Below are positions 35,033 through 43,788 of a stretch of DNA of 64,000 nucleotides, in pieces. The DNA lies in the NCBI GenBank assembly GCA_021325235.1, contig JAJPHN010000057.1:62001-126000 (forward strand). Reading direction: 5' to 3'. How positions within the stretch are numbered: position 1 is the first letter of the stretch; the number at the start of each line of letters is the position of its first letter. The notes under the pieces are model-generated. The model ran no database searches and was not told the DNA's origin. It saw only the letters and a program-made list of their open reading frames with translations. Source of the stretch: Terriglobia bacterium (lineage in GTDB: Bacteria > Acidobacteriota > Terriglobia > Bryobacterales > Bryobacteraceae). The position numbers and the translations under genes are program-made.

Positions 35033-35245
35033 ATGCCGCCCCTGGTCGATATGCTTGATGGAGCCGTTTACTTGGAGACATTGAGCCTGTTCGGTGGTGA
35101 CAATCCGAAACCCGAAACACCCGAGGAGCAGCCGGCGCCCGTGCGCACGGAGCCGTTTCGGTATGCTTTTCTGGCGCTGCTGGCGCTGAACGTTTTTCTC
35201 ATTGCGGGCGGAGCGTCTTTCGCGCTGCTCTATTTCTCGCGATAG
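35033..35245 (+). CDS. Small single-pass membrane protein
   Basis: This 70-residue protein begins at ATG 35033 after AAAGG. The first half is acidic and soluble (MPPLVDMLDGAVYLETLSL, then proline/glutamate-rich). The end is one membrane helix (AFLALLALNVFLIAGGASFALLYF). An in-frame ATG at 34958 is rejected because a terminator lies between. I do not recognise the family. It ends 25 bases before the convergent ADOP permease gene. Confidence 0.6.
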   Translation: MPPLVDMLDGAVYLETLSLFGGDNPKPETPEEQPAPVRTEPFRYAFLALLALNVFLIAGGASFALLYFSR

Positions 35246-35269
35246 ACGGAAACGGGTCCGCTTCGCTGC

Positions 35270-38002
35270 TTACTCGTGGCGCAGAGCGACCATCGGATCG
35301 ATACGCGAAGCTCGCCAGGCCGGTGCCCATCCCGCAACGAGCGTGCACGCGATGAGAATGAACCCGGCGAGCGCGAACGTGAGCGGATCGTGAGGCGCTA
35401 AGCCCCAGAGAAACGATTTCAGGAACGTGGTGATCTGCCAGAGCCCGCCAAATCCGATGGCGAGCCCGGCGATGCCCAGCAGCAATACTTCGCTCAGGAC
35501 CATCCAGAGGATGCGGCGTTTCATCGCACCCAGCGCCATGCGGATGCCGATCTCGTTCGTGCGCCGGATGACGGCATAAGCGGTAGTGGCATAGAGCCCG
35601 ACACAGGCCATCACCAGAGCCAGAATGCCGAAAGCCGTGCAGAGTGCGGCAAAGGTCCGTTCCTCGGAGATGGTCTGGTTGATGATCTGCGTTTGCGTTC
35701 GCACATCGGCGATGGGCACGCGCGGGCTGACGCGATGGACGATTTCGCGAACGCTATTCACGAGAGCCAGCGGGTCGCCCGCTGTGCGCAGCTCGAAGAA
35801 CATCTGCTGCACCTGACCCTTGGCTGCACTCTGCAGATAAGACAGGTAGGTGACGGGAGGAATTTCGTCTTTAAGCGAGTTATACCGCGCCGCTTTAGCG
35901 ACACCGACAATCTGTACATCGGCACCATCCTTGCGGCCGCCTACGCGAAAATGCTGGCCAATGGGCCAGGCGCCTGGAAAATACTTCTTGGCGAAGATCT
36001 CATTGACAACCGCCACGGGAGCGGAACCGGCGCGATCGCGAGCGTCGATGCTTCGGCCGGCCACCAGCGGCATCTGCATCGTTTCGAAGAATTGCGGCCC
36101 AACTACGAGAACATCCGTGCTCTGATCTTTCTTGTTGGAGCCCGGGATCTTCGCATCCGTTGAGCTGACCCAGTTGGCGACCATGGGCATATCGGTCAAC
36201 GTGACATCGCGCACGCCGGGGATGCGGCGGAAGCGGTCCTGCAAATCCGAGTAAAGGTTGGCAAGTGCCTGGTTCTTATAGCCGGCCTGCGACGCGTCGA
36301 GACTAAAGAGCAGCAGATGATCGCGATTGAATCCGAGATCGACGGCATTCAAGTTCGCGAGCGTTCGTACAAACAGGCCGGCGCCGGCAACCAGCAGCAT
36401 CGAAATTGCAATCTGAGCCACGATGAGGACGTGGCGCAAGCCAAACGGGAGACCGAATCGACGGACTCTGCCGCGCGGCTCGCTCAGCCGAATTTCTTTG
36501 AGCGCGGGAGCGACATCGACGCGGGTTGCCTGGATCGCGGGCGCAATGCCGAACAACAAGCCAGTCGACAAGGCGATGACGACAGTGAACAGCAACACGC
36601 GCCAGTCGAGCTGAGCGTGCAGAGTGAAATCCTGGTCGCCGTTGCCGAGCAGCAACGTAAGAAGCCGAATGCCGGCGGCCGCGATGAGCACACCGCCCAG
36701 AGCGCCGCCGAGTGAGAGTAAGGCGCTTTCGGTGAGGAGTTGCCGGATGACGCGGAGGCGTCCGGCTCCCAGGCTGAGGCGAACGGCAATTTCGCGCCGG
36801 CGGCTGGCGGCTCGGGCGAGCAGCAGATTCGCGATGTTGGCGCAGGCGATCGTGAGGATCAGCGCGACCATGGCCATCAGAACGAAGAGCGGCTTCGAAT
36901 ATGTACGCCGCAGCGCATCCACGCCCGAGCCGCCCTCCTCGAGCCAGAGCGCCGGAAGAGTTTTGCGGTCGTGATCGTTGCGCGCCGTTTGGCTGACCCA
37001 GTTGCGGAAAAGTGCGCTCAACTCGCTCTGCGCCGTGGACAGCGATACGTCCGGCTTCAACCGGCCCATCATCTCGATCCAGTAGGTGTGGTCGTCGGCG
37101 AAAAAGGCCTTTTCGTCGCGATAGCGATCCTGATTGACGATCGGCAGATCACGAACCGGGATGTAGACATCGGGCACCTCGCCCGGGCGAACGCCAAAGA
37201 ACTCGGGAGGTGCGACACCGGCCACGACAAAAGGTTTGCCGTTGAGCAGAATCGAAGCCCCGACGGCATCGGAGCGGCCGCCGAACTGCCCTTGCCAGAG
37301 AGCGTACGAGATGACGACCACGGCGGGCGCGCCGGGCCGGTCGTCGGCGGCATCTACCAGCCGGCCAATCGCTGGTTTAACGCCCAGACCGGAGAAGTAT
37401 CCGCCGGAGACGTAAATGCCTTTTTCGAGCAGCGCCTGCCCGTGCACGACTGCATTCAGCCTTCCGGCTTCGGCAAATGCAAACAGGCTCGAGAGCACAT
37501 GATTGTGGTCGCGCAGCAACTCATACAGGTGGTAGGGGTAGTTGGGGCTTACAGTGTTTCCGCCGTCGCGATACGACGAGCCGGAGAGGCTGTTGATCAC
37601 ACCCGAGTCGCGCGGCGCCCGCCAGTTCAGCAGCACCAGCTGTTCGGGATGCTTCACGGGCAGCGCGCGAAGCAGGATCGCGTCCATGAAACTGTAAATG
37701 GCCGTATTGGCACCGATGCCGAGCGCCAGCGAAACCATCGCAAGAGCAGTGAACAGCTTGTTCGCCCGCATGGCGCGCAAAGCGTAGCGCAGATCCTGTC
37801 CGAGCTCTTCCAGAAACCAACCGGTCCACATGCGGCGGCTCCCTTCTTTCCAGAACGTCACGTTGCCGAATGGCGGGCGGGTCGAGTGAGCGCCCTCCTG
37901 CTCGGCTTTCATAGCGAGATGATGGGCGATTTCTTCGTCGAGCTCGCGGTCGAAATCCGCGCGATGCAAGAACCAATGCAAACGCCGCCAGAGTGCCTTC
38001 AT
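35270..38002 (-). CDS. ADOP-family (duplicated orphan) ABC-type permease, second copy
   Basis: The protein has 910 residues. The N-terminal soluble region (RRLHWFLHRADFDRELDEEIAHHLAMKAEQEG) is the ADOP-specific domain. It leads through LGQDLRYALRAMRANKLFTALAMVSLALGIGANTAIYSFMDAILLRALPV into the first membrane helix, a MacB_PCD domain, three FtsX helices (RRREIAVRLSLGAGRLRVIRQLLTESALL), and a second PCD plus FtsX set ending RRTNEIGIRMALGAMKRRI. No ATPase is adjacent. It follows its PadR regulator by 9 bases, the same design as 12.9-15.9 kb. The substrate is unknown. Confidence 0.95.
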   Translation of the reverse strand: MKALWRRLHWFLHRADFDRELDEEIAHHLAMKAEQEGAHSTRPPFGNVTFWKEGSRRMWTGWFLEELGQDLRYALRAMRANKLFTALAMVSLALGIGANTAIYSFMDAILLRALPVKHPEQLVLLNWRAPRDSGVINSLSGSSYRDGGNTVSPNYPYHLYELLRDHNHVLSSLFAFAEAGRLNAVVHGQALLEKGIYVSGGYFSGLGVKPAIGRLVDAADDRPGAPAVVVISYALWQGQFGGRSDAVGASILLNGKPFVVAGVAPPEFFGVRPGEVPDVYIPVRDLPIVNQDRYRDEKAFFADDHTYWIEMMGRLKPDVSLSTAQSELSALFRNWVSQTARNDHDRKTLPALWLEEGGSGVDALRRTYSKPLFVLMAMVALILTIACANIANLLLARAASRRREIAVRLSLGAGRLRVIRQLLTESALLSLGGALGGVLIAAAGIRLLTLLLGNGDQDFTLHAQLDWRVLLFTVVIALSTGLLFGIAPAIQATRVDVAPALKEIRLSEPRGRVRRFGLPFGLRHVLIVAQIAISMLLVAGAGLFVRTLANLNAVDLGFNRDHLLLFSLDASQAGYKNQALANLYSDLQDRFRRIPGVRDVTLTDMPMVANWVSSTDAKIPGSNKKDQSTDVLVVGPQFFETMQMPLVAGRSIDARDRAGSAPVAVVNEIFAKKYFPGAWPIGQHFRVGGRKDGADVQIVGVAKAARYNSLKDEIPPVTYLSYLQSAAKGQVQQMFFELRTAGDPLALVNSVREIVHRVSPRVPIADVRTQTQIINQTISEERTFAALCTAFGILALVMACVGLYATTAYAVIRRTNEIGIRMALGAMKRRILWMVLSEVLLLGIAGLAIGFGGLWQITTFLKSFLWGLAPHDPLTFALAGFILIACTLVAGWAPAWRASRIDPMVALRHE

Positions 38003-38011
38003 GACATTCCC

Positions 38012-38344
38012 TCAGGCCGGCTGAATCACTTTGCTAATGGCCGCAACGACGCGCTCAAATTCGCGCACCTCGCGGCCTAGCTGTTTTCTGCCTTCCGGAG
38101 TGAGCGTGTAGTAGCGCGCCCGCCGGTTGTTTTCCGATTGCCGCCATTCGGCGACGACCCAGCCCTTGATCAGCATGCGCTGCAAGGCTGGATAAAGCGA
38201 GCCTTCTTCCACTTCGAGCACTTCATCCGAGATCTGATGAATGTGCTGCGCGATCCCGTAGCCATGCATCGGCCCCAGCCGGCCCAGAGTTTTGAGGATC
38301 AGCATGTAGAGCGTGCCGGGTGGAATATCCGGCCGAGTTCCCAT
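38012..38344 (-). CDS. PadR-family transcriptional regulator (second ADOP pair)
   Basis: The 110-residue protein contains PPGTLYMLILKTLGRLGPMHGYGIAQHI, EEGSLYPALQRMLIKGWV and YYTLTPEGRKQLGREV, the PadR winged-helix signature. It lies 9 bases upstream of the ADOP gene. A nested palindrome spans its start codon, which points to tight autorepression or to a leaderless transcript. Confidence 0.95.
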   Translation of the reverse strand: MGTRPDIPPGTLYMLILKTLGRLGPMHGYGIAQHIHQISDEVLEVEEGSLYPALQRMLIKGWVVAEWRQSENNRRARYYTLTPEGRKQLGREVREFERVVAAISKVIQPA

Positions 38345-38374
38345 AGCAAGACTATAGGACAGTCTGGCTATGGG
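38340..38374. promoter_or_regulatory. Nested palindrome over the padR start codon, probable PadR operator
   Basis: The outer arms CCCATAGC (38340-38347) and GCTATGGG (38367-38374) are perfect complements. Nested inside is AGACT-N7-AGTCT (38349-38365). The left outer arm contains the start codon of padR. Confidence 0.65.
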
Positions 38375-38449
38375 TGCAAGCAGAATGTGCAGCGAGTCAG
38401 AGCACAGTGGCGCGGGCGCTGGCGGGCTGTCTCTTACTTTGGCTGCAAC

Positions 38450-39133
38450 TTATGGCCGCACACGGGAACGGCGCTTCCCGAGAAGAAGCACGGCTGAGGC
38501 GGCCAGCAGCAGACCGAGGCTTGCCGGTTCGGGCACTGCGCCAATCGGAACTACGCTGACGTCGTCGAAATCGAAGTAGCCGGCGTCATTCTGGAAATCG
38601 AACTGAAGCAGCGTGCTGGCGGCGACGAGCGGATCGCCGGACGTTGACACTACAAAGGTCTCCGGAACGTAGCCGCCGGTCTGGGGAACATCGATACCGT
38701 AAGCTCGCAGCGCGCCGCCGAAACGGAGATCGATGTAATTGAGATAGCCGGGCGTGGGCGGAGTATCCTGTGCGAAATAGAAGCTGACCTGGTAATACTC
38801 GGCCGGAAGCAGATGGAGCGTCTGGCTGAGCGCGAGAAACGGTCCGAACGTGCCGATGGCCGTTCCTCCGCCGCCCTGCACCGCGAAATACGCCGCGTAA
38901 CTCCCGCTGTTCGGATTCGTGTTATCGACGCCGTAATAGAAGTTCGGTGGGGCGCCACCCTGGAGATTTCCGCTGAGCGTCCAGCCGCTGAAATCGCCGG
39001 TTTCGAAGCCGCAGTTGGCGACCACGTTTCCGGCGATCGAGCCGCAGACATCCGCTTTCGCCGTGCCTGCCAGAGTCAGAAACAGAACAGCCAGACTACT
39101 CGCTGCGAGACGCATTCCGGGATGGGTTTTCAT
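38450..39133 (-). CDS. PEP-CTERM sorted exported protein
   Basis: The 227-residue protein has a signal peptide (residues about 8-27) and a beta-rich body with a carbohydrate-binding-like start (NVVANCGFETGDFSGWTLSG), a pattern common in PEP-CTERM proteins. The C-terminus is the full sorting signal: VPEPASLGLLLAASAVLLLG then KRRSRVRP. The exosortase that would process it is not in this window. The gene follows the S53 protease by 14 bases on the same strand and is probably co-transcribed with it. Confidence 0.9.
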   Translation of the reverse strand: MKTHPGMRLAASSLAVLFLTLAGTAKADVCGSIAGNVVANCGFETGDFSGWTLSGNLQGGAPPNFYYGVDNTNPNSGSYAAYFAVQGGGGTAIGTFGPFLALSQTLHLLPAEYYQVSFYFAQDTPPTPGYLNYIDLRFGGALRAYGIDVPQTGGYVPETFVVSTSGDPLVAASTLLQFDFQNDAGYFDFDDVSVVPIGAVPEPASLGLLLAASAVLLLGKRRSRVRP

Positions 39134-39147
39134 CGCTCTCCGCCTGA

Positions 39148-41331
39148 TTATTTTTGTTTGGCCGAGGATGCTGCGCTGGGCCAGTTTGCTACCAGATTAT
39201 ATGCGTTGACGGTGCCGATACCTGTAGCGAAATCCCAGCCGGATTTGGCGGGATAGGCCGGCTCGTAGCTGGTATCGGATACCGAGAGGACTCCGTTTGT
39301 GCCGGGATTGGTGGATGGATAGAAGCAGCTGAAGCGGCCAACGACGGCGCCGGTAGATGTAGTAAGCGGCTGGCAGTTGACGTCCATATCGCCGAGCGTG
39401 ACATCGTGGAAAATGCAGCTGGGATCGATGGCTGAGCCAAGGCTGGCATTGCAGGACGCCTTGCCGGTGGTTCCGAATTCACTGTGGGCAAGCGAGTAGT
39501 AGACGTAGTTGGGATTGCCCTGGCGCGCTCCGGCAGCTTCATTGGCGAGTGATTGAATTCCGGCCACGATGGGCGCGGCGAACGAGGTACCACCCCCGCC
39601 GGACCAGTTGACGGGCGGCAGATTGCAGGGTGTGCCGCCGTTCGTGGGATCGCTGAAACAGAAGAGATAGTAGTGACCCCATACGCCGTTGGCCGCCATG
39701 AGCGAAACATCGGGGAGGTCGCGCACGCCATCGTTCGGGTTGCCAAACAGCGAACGTTGCCAGGCGGGCTTGGCCCAGCCTTTGCAAGTGCCTCCCACCA
39801 CGCCGAAGATGTTGGGCGCGCCGGTAGCACAGGCGCTCGGGCCGCCGCTGCCGGCTCCCGTGGTCAGAAAATACTCTTCCCCGAGCGTGCTGTTACAGAA
39901 ACCATTTGCGCCGTAGCTTTGCGGATAGCCCTCGATGTTAGCGATCAGCGTGCTCGCGCAGGAATCGTTCCAGGGAATCTCGGGCACGTACGATTTGGCC
40001 GAGTTGTATGCGGGGCCGTTGGTGGCGCTCCAGTACTGGGCGTTATCGCCGAAATACGAATCGGCGAAATCGGTCCCGCCCACCGAGACATTGTTCGGTG
40101 TCGAGCCGAGGCCGTTGACGTTGATGCCGTGAGTGGCGATGGCCTGGTCGGCGTCCGAGCCGGCCGCGCCCTCGTCGCCGCTCGAGACGAAAATCGAAAC
40201 ACCCTCGAAGACCCCGAGCTGATACAGCGCATTGACATAGGCGTTCCCGTCGCTGCCTAACTCGGATTCCGGCGCGCCGTAGCTGATGCTGATGATGGCG
40301 GGCGGCTGGGTGCTCGCAGTGAGCAGATTCTGGAGCGCGATATAGACGCCGAAATTGGCATCCGTATCGGCGCAGGAGGCGAGCACGATGGCGGCGTTGG
40401 GTGCGGCGGCGCTGGCCCATTCGACATCGAGCGCGGCTTCATCGTCGTTGCCATTGAAACCGGGATCGGCGCATGCCCCGCCATTGCCGCCATTGGGATG
40501 CACGGTGGCAAACGTTCCGTAGGGGAACCGGCGCGCCAGGCCGAAGGTTTTGCGGAAAGCGTACCAGTCGCCATCACTGTAAAGATCCGTGTCTTCGAGC
40601 AGAACAATGGTCTGGCCGCGGCCGGTGACGCCCGCCTGGAACAGCGGATTCAGATTGTAGATCGTGTGCAGGTCGTAAGGAACAACGGGCAGGTAACCAT
40701 TGGGCGCTGTGTATTGCGAGCGCAGGCGGTGCTGCGGCTTCGGTTTGAAATTATGCAGTGCGACCGGCCCTACTACTGCGTCGGCGAAGGCGGCTGGAAT
40801 CTGCGGATCCGTCAGATTGGCGATGTGCGGGGTCCCGTTTACATCCAGCTTGTGAATCGTCGTATGGAAAGCGTCGCGAACCTGGGCGGCAGTGCCGGAA
40901 AAATCAATAACGAGATTGGCCGAGACGCCGTGGACCGTGAAGCCTTTCGACTCGAGCCATTCGCGAACCGCCGCGATATCGCTCTGGGCCATGCCGAAGC
41001 GTTCGCTGAACTCGGCGGCGGTGCCCCATTTATGAAAACTGGGCGAAGACGGATTGTGCAGATCTTCCAGATACTGATCGAGCGCGGCCTGCGCCGCGGC
41101 GGGGCGCTTCAACTGCAGATAAATATGCTGCAGGGGCAGCGAATCGGATACCGGCCCGAGATCGCGGGCCTGCCGGACGGCGGGATGAACATTGCCGTAG
41201 AGCGTAATGCGATCGCTCTCGCTGGCGCTGCGCGTGACAAGCGCAGGGGCGTGTCGGCTGACTTGCGGATAGGCTGCCCCGGCACAAAGCAAAAGGCTGG
41301 AGCAGACGAGGAGCGAAGACCTCCGATGCAT
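39148..41331 (-). CDS. S53 family (sedolisin/pro-kumamolisin) secreted peptidase
   Basis: The 727-residue protein has a signal peptide (LLVCSSLLLCAGAAYPQ) and a pro-kumamolisin activation domain (to about residue 215, QHIYLQLKRPAAAQAALDQYLEDLHNPSSPSFHKW, sedolisin-propeptide style). In the catalytic domain the Glu-Asp pair lies in NDDEAALDVEWAS (about residue 297), the oxyanion Asp in VSSGDEGA, and the Ser in GGGGTSFAAPIVAG (about 583). A C-terminal DVTLGD-type calcium-site segment is present. Sedolisins are acid-active endopeptidases, which fits an acidic soil habitat. Confidence 0.94.
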   Translation of the reverse strand: MHRRSSLLVCSSLLLCAGAAYPQVSRHAPALVTRSASESDRITLYGNVHPAVRQARDLGPVSDSLPLQHIYLQLKRPAAAQAALDQYLEDLHNPSSPSFHKWGTAAEFSERFGMAQSDIAAVREWLESKGFTVHGVSANLVIDFSGTAAQVRDAFHTTIHKLDVNGTPHIANLTDPQIPAAFADAVVGPVALHNFKPKPQHRLRSQYTAPNGYLPVVPYDLHTIYNLNPLFQAGVTGRGQTIVLLEDTDLYSDGDWYAFRKTFGLARRFPYGTFATVHPNGGNGGACADPGFNGNDDEAALDVEWASAAAPNAAIVLASCADTDANFGVYIALQNLLTASTQPPAIISISYGAPESELGSDGNAYVNALYQLGVFEGVSIFVSSGDEGAAGSDADQAIATHGINVNGLGSTPNNVSVGGTDFADSYFGDNAQYWSATNGPAYNSAKSYVPEIPWNDSCASTLIANIEGYPQSYGANGFCNSTLGEEYFLTTGAGSGGPSACATGAPNIFGVVGGTCKGWAKPAWQRSLFGNPNDGVRDLPDVSLMAANGVWGHYYLFCFSDPTNGGTPCNLPPVNWSGGGGTSFAAPIVAGIQSLANEAAGARQGNPNYVYYSLAHSEFGTTGKASCNASLGSAIDPSCIFHDVTLGDMDVNCQPLTTSTGAVVGRFSCFYPSTNPGTNGVLSVSDTSYEPAYPAKSGWDFATGIGTVNAYNLVANWPSAASSAKQK

Positions 41332-41454
41332 AACTCTCCTGATCAGCAGAACTCTTGTCTACGCTGACAATTTTGCTGAATGTGCAAACACTAACACACG
41401 TGCTACTCCCCGCGCAATCGTACCGGCAACATTTCGGGCATAGGATACTGGTGC

Positions 41455-42018
41455 GTGCGGCTTATTGTCGGAATCACGGGCGCATCCGGAGCGATTTTCG
41501 GGGTGCGGACGCTCGCGGCGCTGCGCGCGCTGGGAGTGGAGACACACCTGATTCTGAGCCGCTGGGCGCGGGTGACGATTGCGCAGGAGACAAACTACGC
41601 GATCGAGCAGGTGGAGCAGCTGGCCACGGTCGTCCACCGGCAGGAGAACCAGGCGGCGGCGGTTTCCAGCGGCTCGTTTCGCACCGACGGCATGATCGTC
41701 GCGCCGTGCAGTATGAAGACGCTCGCCGCCATTCGCGCGGGCTTCGGAGACACGCTCATCTGCCGTGCGGCGGATGTCATCTTGAAAGAGCGAAGAAGGC
41801 TGGTGCTGCTGGCGCGCGAGAGCCCGCTCAGCGAAATTCATCTCGAAAACATGCTCGCGCTGGCGCGCATCGGCGTGACGATCTTCCCGCCGGTGCCGGC
41901 CTTCTATAACAAGCCGCAGACGGTGGAGGCGCTGGTGGACTACGTCGTGGGGCGGGCGCTCGATCAGTTCGGGCTGGAGGTCAAAGAGATGCCGCGCTGG
42001 GGCGGGCTGGGCGGCTAG
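41455..42018 (+). CDS. ubiX: Flavin prenyltransferase UbiX
   Basis: This 187-residue enzyme prenylates FMN to make the cofactor of UbiD-type decarboxylases. It has the Rossmann-like start RLIVGITGASGAIFG, the SSGSFRTDGMIVAPCSMKTLAAI block and LLARESPLSEIHLENML. It starts at GTG with AGGA 8 bases upstream. UbiD is not in the window. It sits 7 bases before atpZ on the same strand, so it may be co-transcribed with the ATP synthase genes. Confidence 0.96.
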   Translation: MRLIVGITGASGAIFGVRTLAALRALGVETHLILSRWARVTIAQETNYAIEQVEQLATVVHRQENQAAAVSSGSFRTDGMIVAPCSMKTLAAIRAGFGDTLICRAADVILKERRRLVLLARESPLSEIHLENMLALARIGVTIFPPVPAFYNKPQTVEALVDYVVGRALDQFGLEVKEMPRWGGLGG

Positions 42019-42025
42019 AGGAGTG

Positions 42026-42253
42026 ATGAGCGTGGCGAAGCCGGACCGGGGCTTGACGTGGCTCGGGAAATATCTCTCGCTGGCGCTGACGTTGCCGGCG
42101 TCGGTGGTGGCGGGCTATATCGTGGGCACGGCGCTCGACGACTGGCTGCATGTGCCGCTGCTGCGAGCCGTCGGGATTGTGCTCGGTATGGCCGCGGGAC
42201 TGATCCAGATCTTCCGCGAACTCGGCCGCGACAGCAGGCGCGAAAACAAATGA
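42026..42253 (+). CDS. atpZ: AtpZ/AtpI-like small membrane protein of the ATP synthase cluster
   Basis: This 75-residue protein has two membrane helices (about residues 17-38 and 48-66) with the family glycine pattern SVVAGYIVGTALDDWL and GIVLGMAAGLIQIFRE. Such proteins assist assembly or Mg2+ supply of F-type ATP synthase. Three starts are possible: GTG 42023, ATG 42026 and GTG 42032. AGAGGAG at 42017-42023 fits the last best by spacing, but I keep the ATG. The stop overlaps the next start (ATGA). Confidence 0.88.
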   Translation: MSVAKPDRGLTWLGKYLSLALTLPASVVAGYIVGTALDDWLHVPLLRAVGIVLGMAAGLIQIFRELGRDSRRENK

Positions 42254-42633
42254 CCGATTCTGTGCGCCGCACGTACTGGCTCATCGGCTTCTTTGGTCTG
42301 GCCGGATTCGTAGTATACGTGGCTGCCACCGGGATTCGCGATGGCTTGGCGTTCGCGCTTGGCGCAGCCGGTTCGTTTGGCAATTTCTGGCTCTTCGACC
42401 GGCTGAGCAGGCGCATTGCACCGGGCGGCGCGACGGCTGGCAAACCGTGGGAAGCGGGCGCCTTCATCGGCCGCTACATCATCCTACTGGGAATCGGCTA
42501 TGCTATAGTCGAAACTTTGAACGTCAGCCCTTTGGCCGTTATTTTAGGGCTGTTTGCGAGCACGGCCGCGGTGCTGGCATCGTTCGCGATCGAGCTTTTC
42601 AACCATATAACGCGCAAGCGGATCACGCACTGA
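42250..42633 (+). CDS. ATP synthase subunit I-like membrane protein
   Basis: The 127-residue protein has four predicted membrane helices (residues about 10-28, 31-50, 70-88 and 92-115), the AtpI/small-conductance-like layout found between atpZ and atpB. It begins in the atpZ stop (ATGA overlap) and ends 5 bases before atpB. A chaperone role in assembling the c-ring is known for AtpI. Sequence similarity of this family is low, so the assignment rests mostly on topology and place. Confidence 0.82.
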   Translation: MTDSVRRTYWLIGFFGLAGFVVYVAATGIRDGLAFALGAAGSFGNFWLFDRLSRRIAPGGATAGKPWEAGAFIGRYIILLGIGYAIVETLNVSPLAVILGLFASTAAVLASFAIELFNHITRKRITH

Positions 42634-42638
42634 CCGAA

Positions 42639-43370
42639 ATGGTACACGAACTCTGGATCACTGCCCTCTTCAACCGCTTCCTGGCGGGGCCGGCCAATGC
42701 TGTGCTCGATGCGGTCCATTACCCGGCGCAGGATCCGGCGAATCCCTGGTCGGACTGGCTGGTCTGCGAGATTTTGGTTGTCCTGTTCATGGTGGTGCTG
42801 TTCAGCATTCTGCGCGCGCGGCTATCGGTGGATAAGCCGGGTAAGCTGCAGCATGTTTTTGAGGTGACGTACGACTTTGTACGGACCTCGGCGGAAGAAA
42901 TCGTCGGCCACGAGGGACCGCGTTATACCGCGTTCTTTGGCACAATCTTTCTGTTCATCCTGTTTATGAACCTGATCGGGCTCATACCGGGCTTCGATTC
43001 GCCGACCATGTTTGCCTCGGTGCCGTTCGGCCTCGCAATCGTGACGTTTCTCTTCTATCACGGAACAGGTCTGCGGGCGAATGGCGCGGGATACATCAAG
43101 CAGTTTCTCGGTCCGTTTCTGATCATGATTCCGCTGATGCTGCCGATCGAGATTCTGAGCCACTTTGCGCGACCGCTCTCGCTCACGGTTCGTCTTTACG
43201 CGAATATGTTTGCCGGCGAGCAGGTCTATCTGACATTCATAAACCTGACGAAACTGATCATTCCCGTTATTTTTATCGGCCTGCACTTATTTGTTTCGTT
43301 CCTGCAGGCCTATATTTTCATGCTGCTCGCGATGGTCTACGTAGGCGGGGCCGTTTCGCACGAGCATTAG
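42639..43370 (+). CDS. atpB: F-type ATP synthase subunit a
   Basis: This 243-residue membrane subunit forms the ion half-channels against the c-ring. The essential arginine is R185 in PLSLTVRLYANMFAGE. Other family segments are VGHEGPRYTAFFGTIFLFILFMNLIGLIPGF and the C-terminal helix FVSFLQAYIFMLLAMVYVG. The ATG at 42639 lies just after the preceding stop. The genes for subunits b, delta, alpha, gamma, beta and epsilon do not follow atpE here. Confidence 0.97.
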   Translation: MVHELWITALFNRFLAGPANAVLDAVHYPAQDPANPWSDWLVCEILVVLFMVVLFSILRARLSVDKPGKLQHVFEVTYDFVRTSAEEIVGHEGPRYTAFFGTIFLFILFMNLIGLIPGFDSPTMFASVPFGLAIVTFLFYHGTGLRANGAGYIKQFLGPFLIMIPLMLPIEILSHFARPLSLTVRLYANMFAGEQVYLTFINLTKLIIPVIFIGLHLFVSFLQAYIFMLLAMVYVGGAVSHEH

Positions 43371-43460
43371 GCTTTATCGGTTGCGAGCGTGAGCGCCCGG
43401 CGTCCCAACGTACGGTGTCGAACCACCTCCTCGCGGCCAACATTCATTAGGAGAAGACAC

Positions 43461-43763
43461 TTGAAAAACAAACTGTTTTTACTCGCCCTGACCATGCTGG
43501 CGCTGGCGAGTCCGATTTTTGCGCAGGGCACGGAGAATGCCGGCGGCGCTGAGTCGTATCACAAAGCCGCCGCGTATCTGGCGATGGGCATTGCATCCGG
43601 CCTTTGCGGACTGGGTCAGGGGCGCGCAACCGCTTCTGCCGCAGAAGCGATGGCGCGTAATCCGGGCGCGGTAGCCGCCATTCGCGTGGCGCTGATTCTG
43701 GGTCTCGTGCTGATCGAATCCCTCGCGCTCTACACGCTGGTTATCACGTTCATCGCGCGCTAG
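43461..43763 (+). CDS. atpE: F-type ATP synthase subunit c with an N-terminal signal-like extension
   Basis: The 100-residue protein starts at TTG 43461, with AGGAGA 6 bases upstream. Residues 1-21 (KNKLFLLALTMLALASPIFAQ) look like a cleavable signal peptide, so the mature subunit would be about 79 residues in two helices. The loop is ARNP and the ion-binding Glu is E86. Q53, E86, S87 and Y91 fall at the same spacing as the Na+ ligands of the Ilyobacter c-ring, but the Thr after the Ser is Leu here. A terminator follows. Confidence 0.94.
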   Translation: MKNKLFLLALTMLALASPIFAQGTENAGGAESYHKAAAYLAMGIASGLCGLGQGRATASAAEAMARNPGAVAAIRVALILGLVLIESLALYTLVITFIAR

Positions 43764-43788
43764 ACAAGCCATTTACAATTGACGAAGG

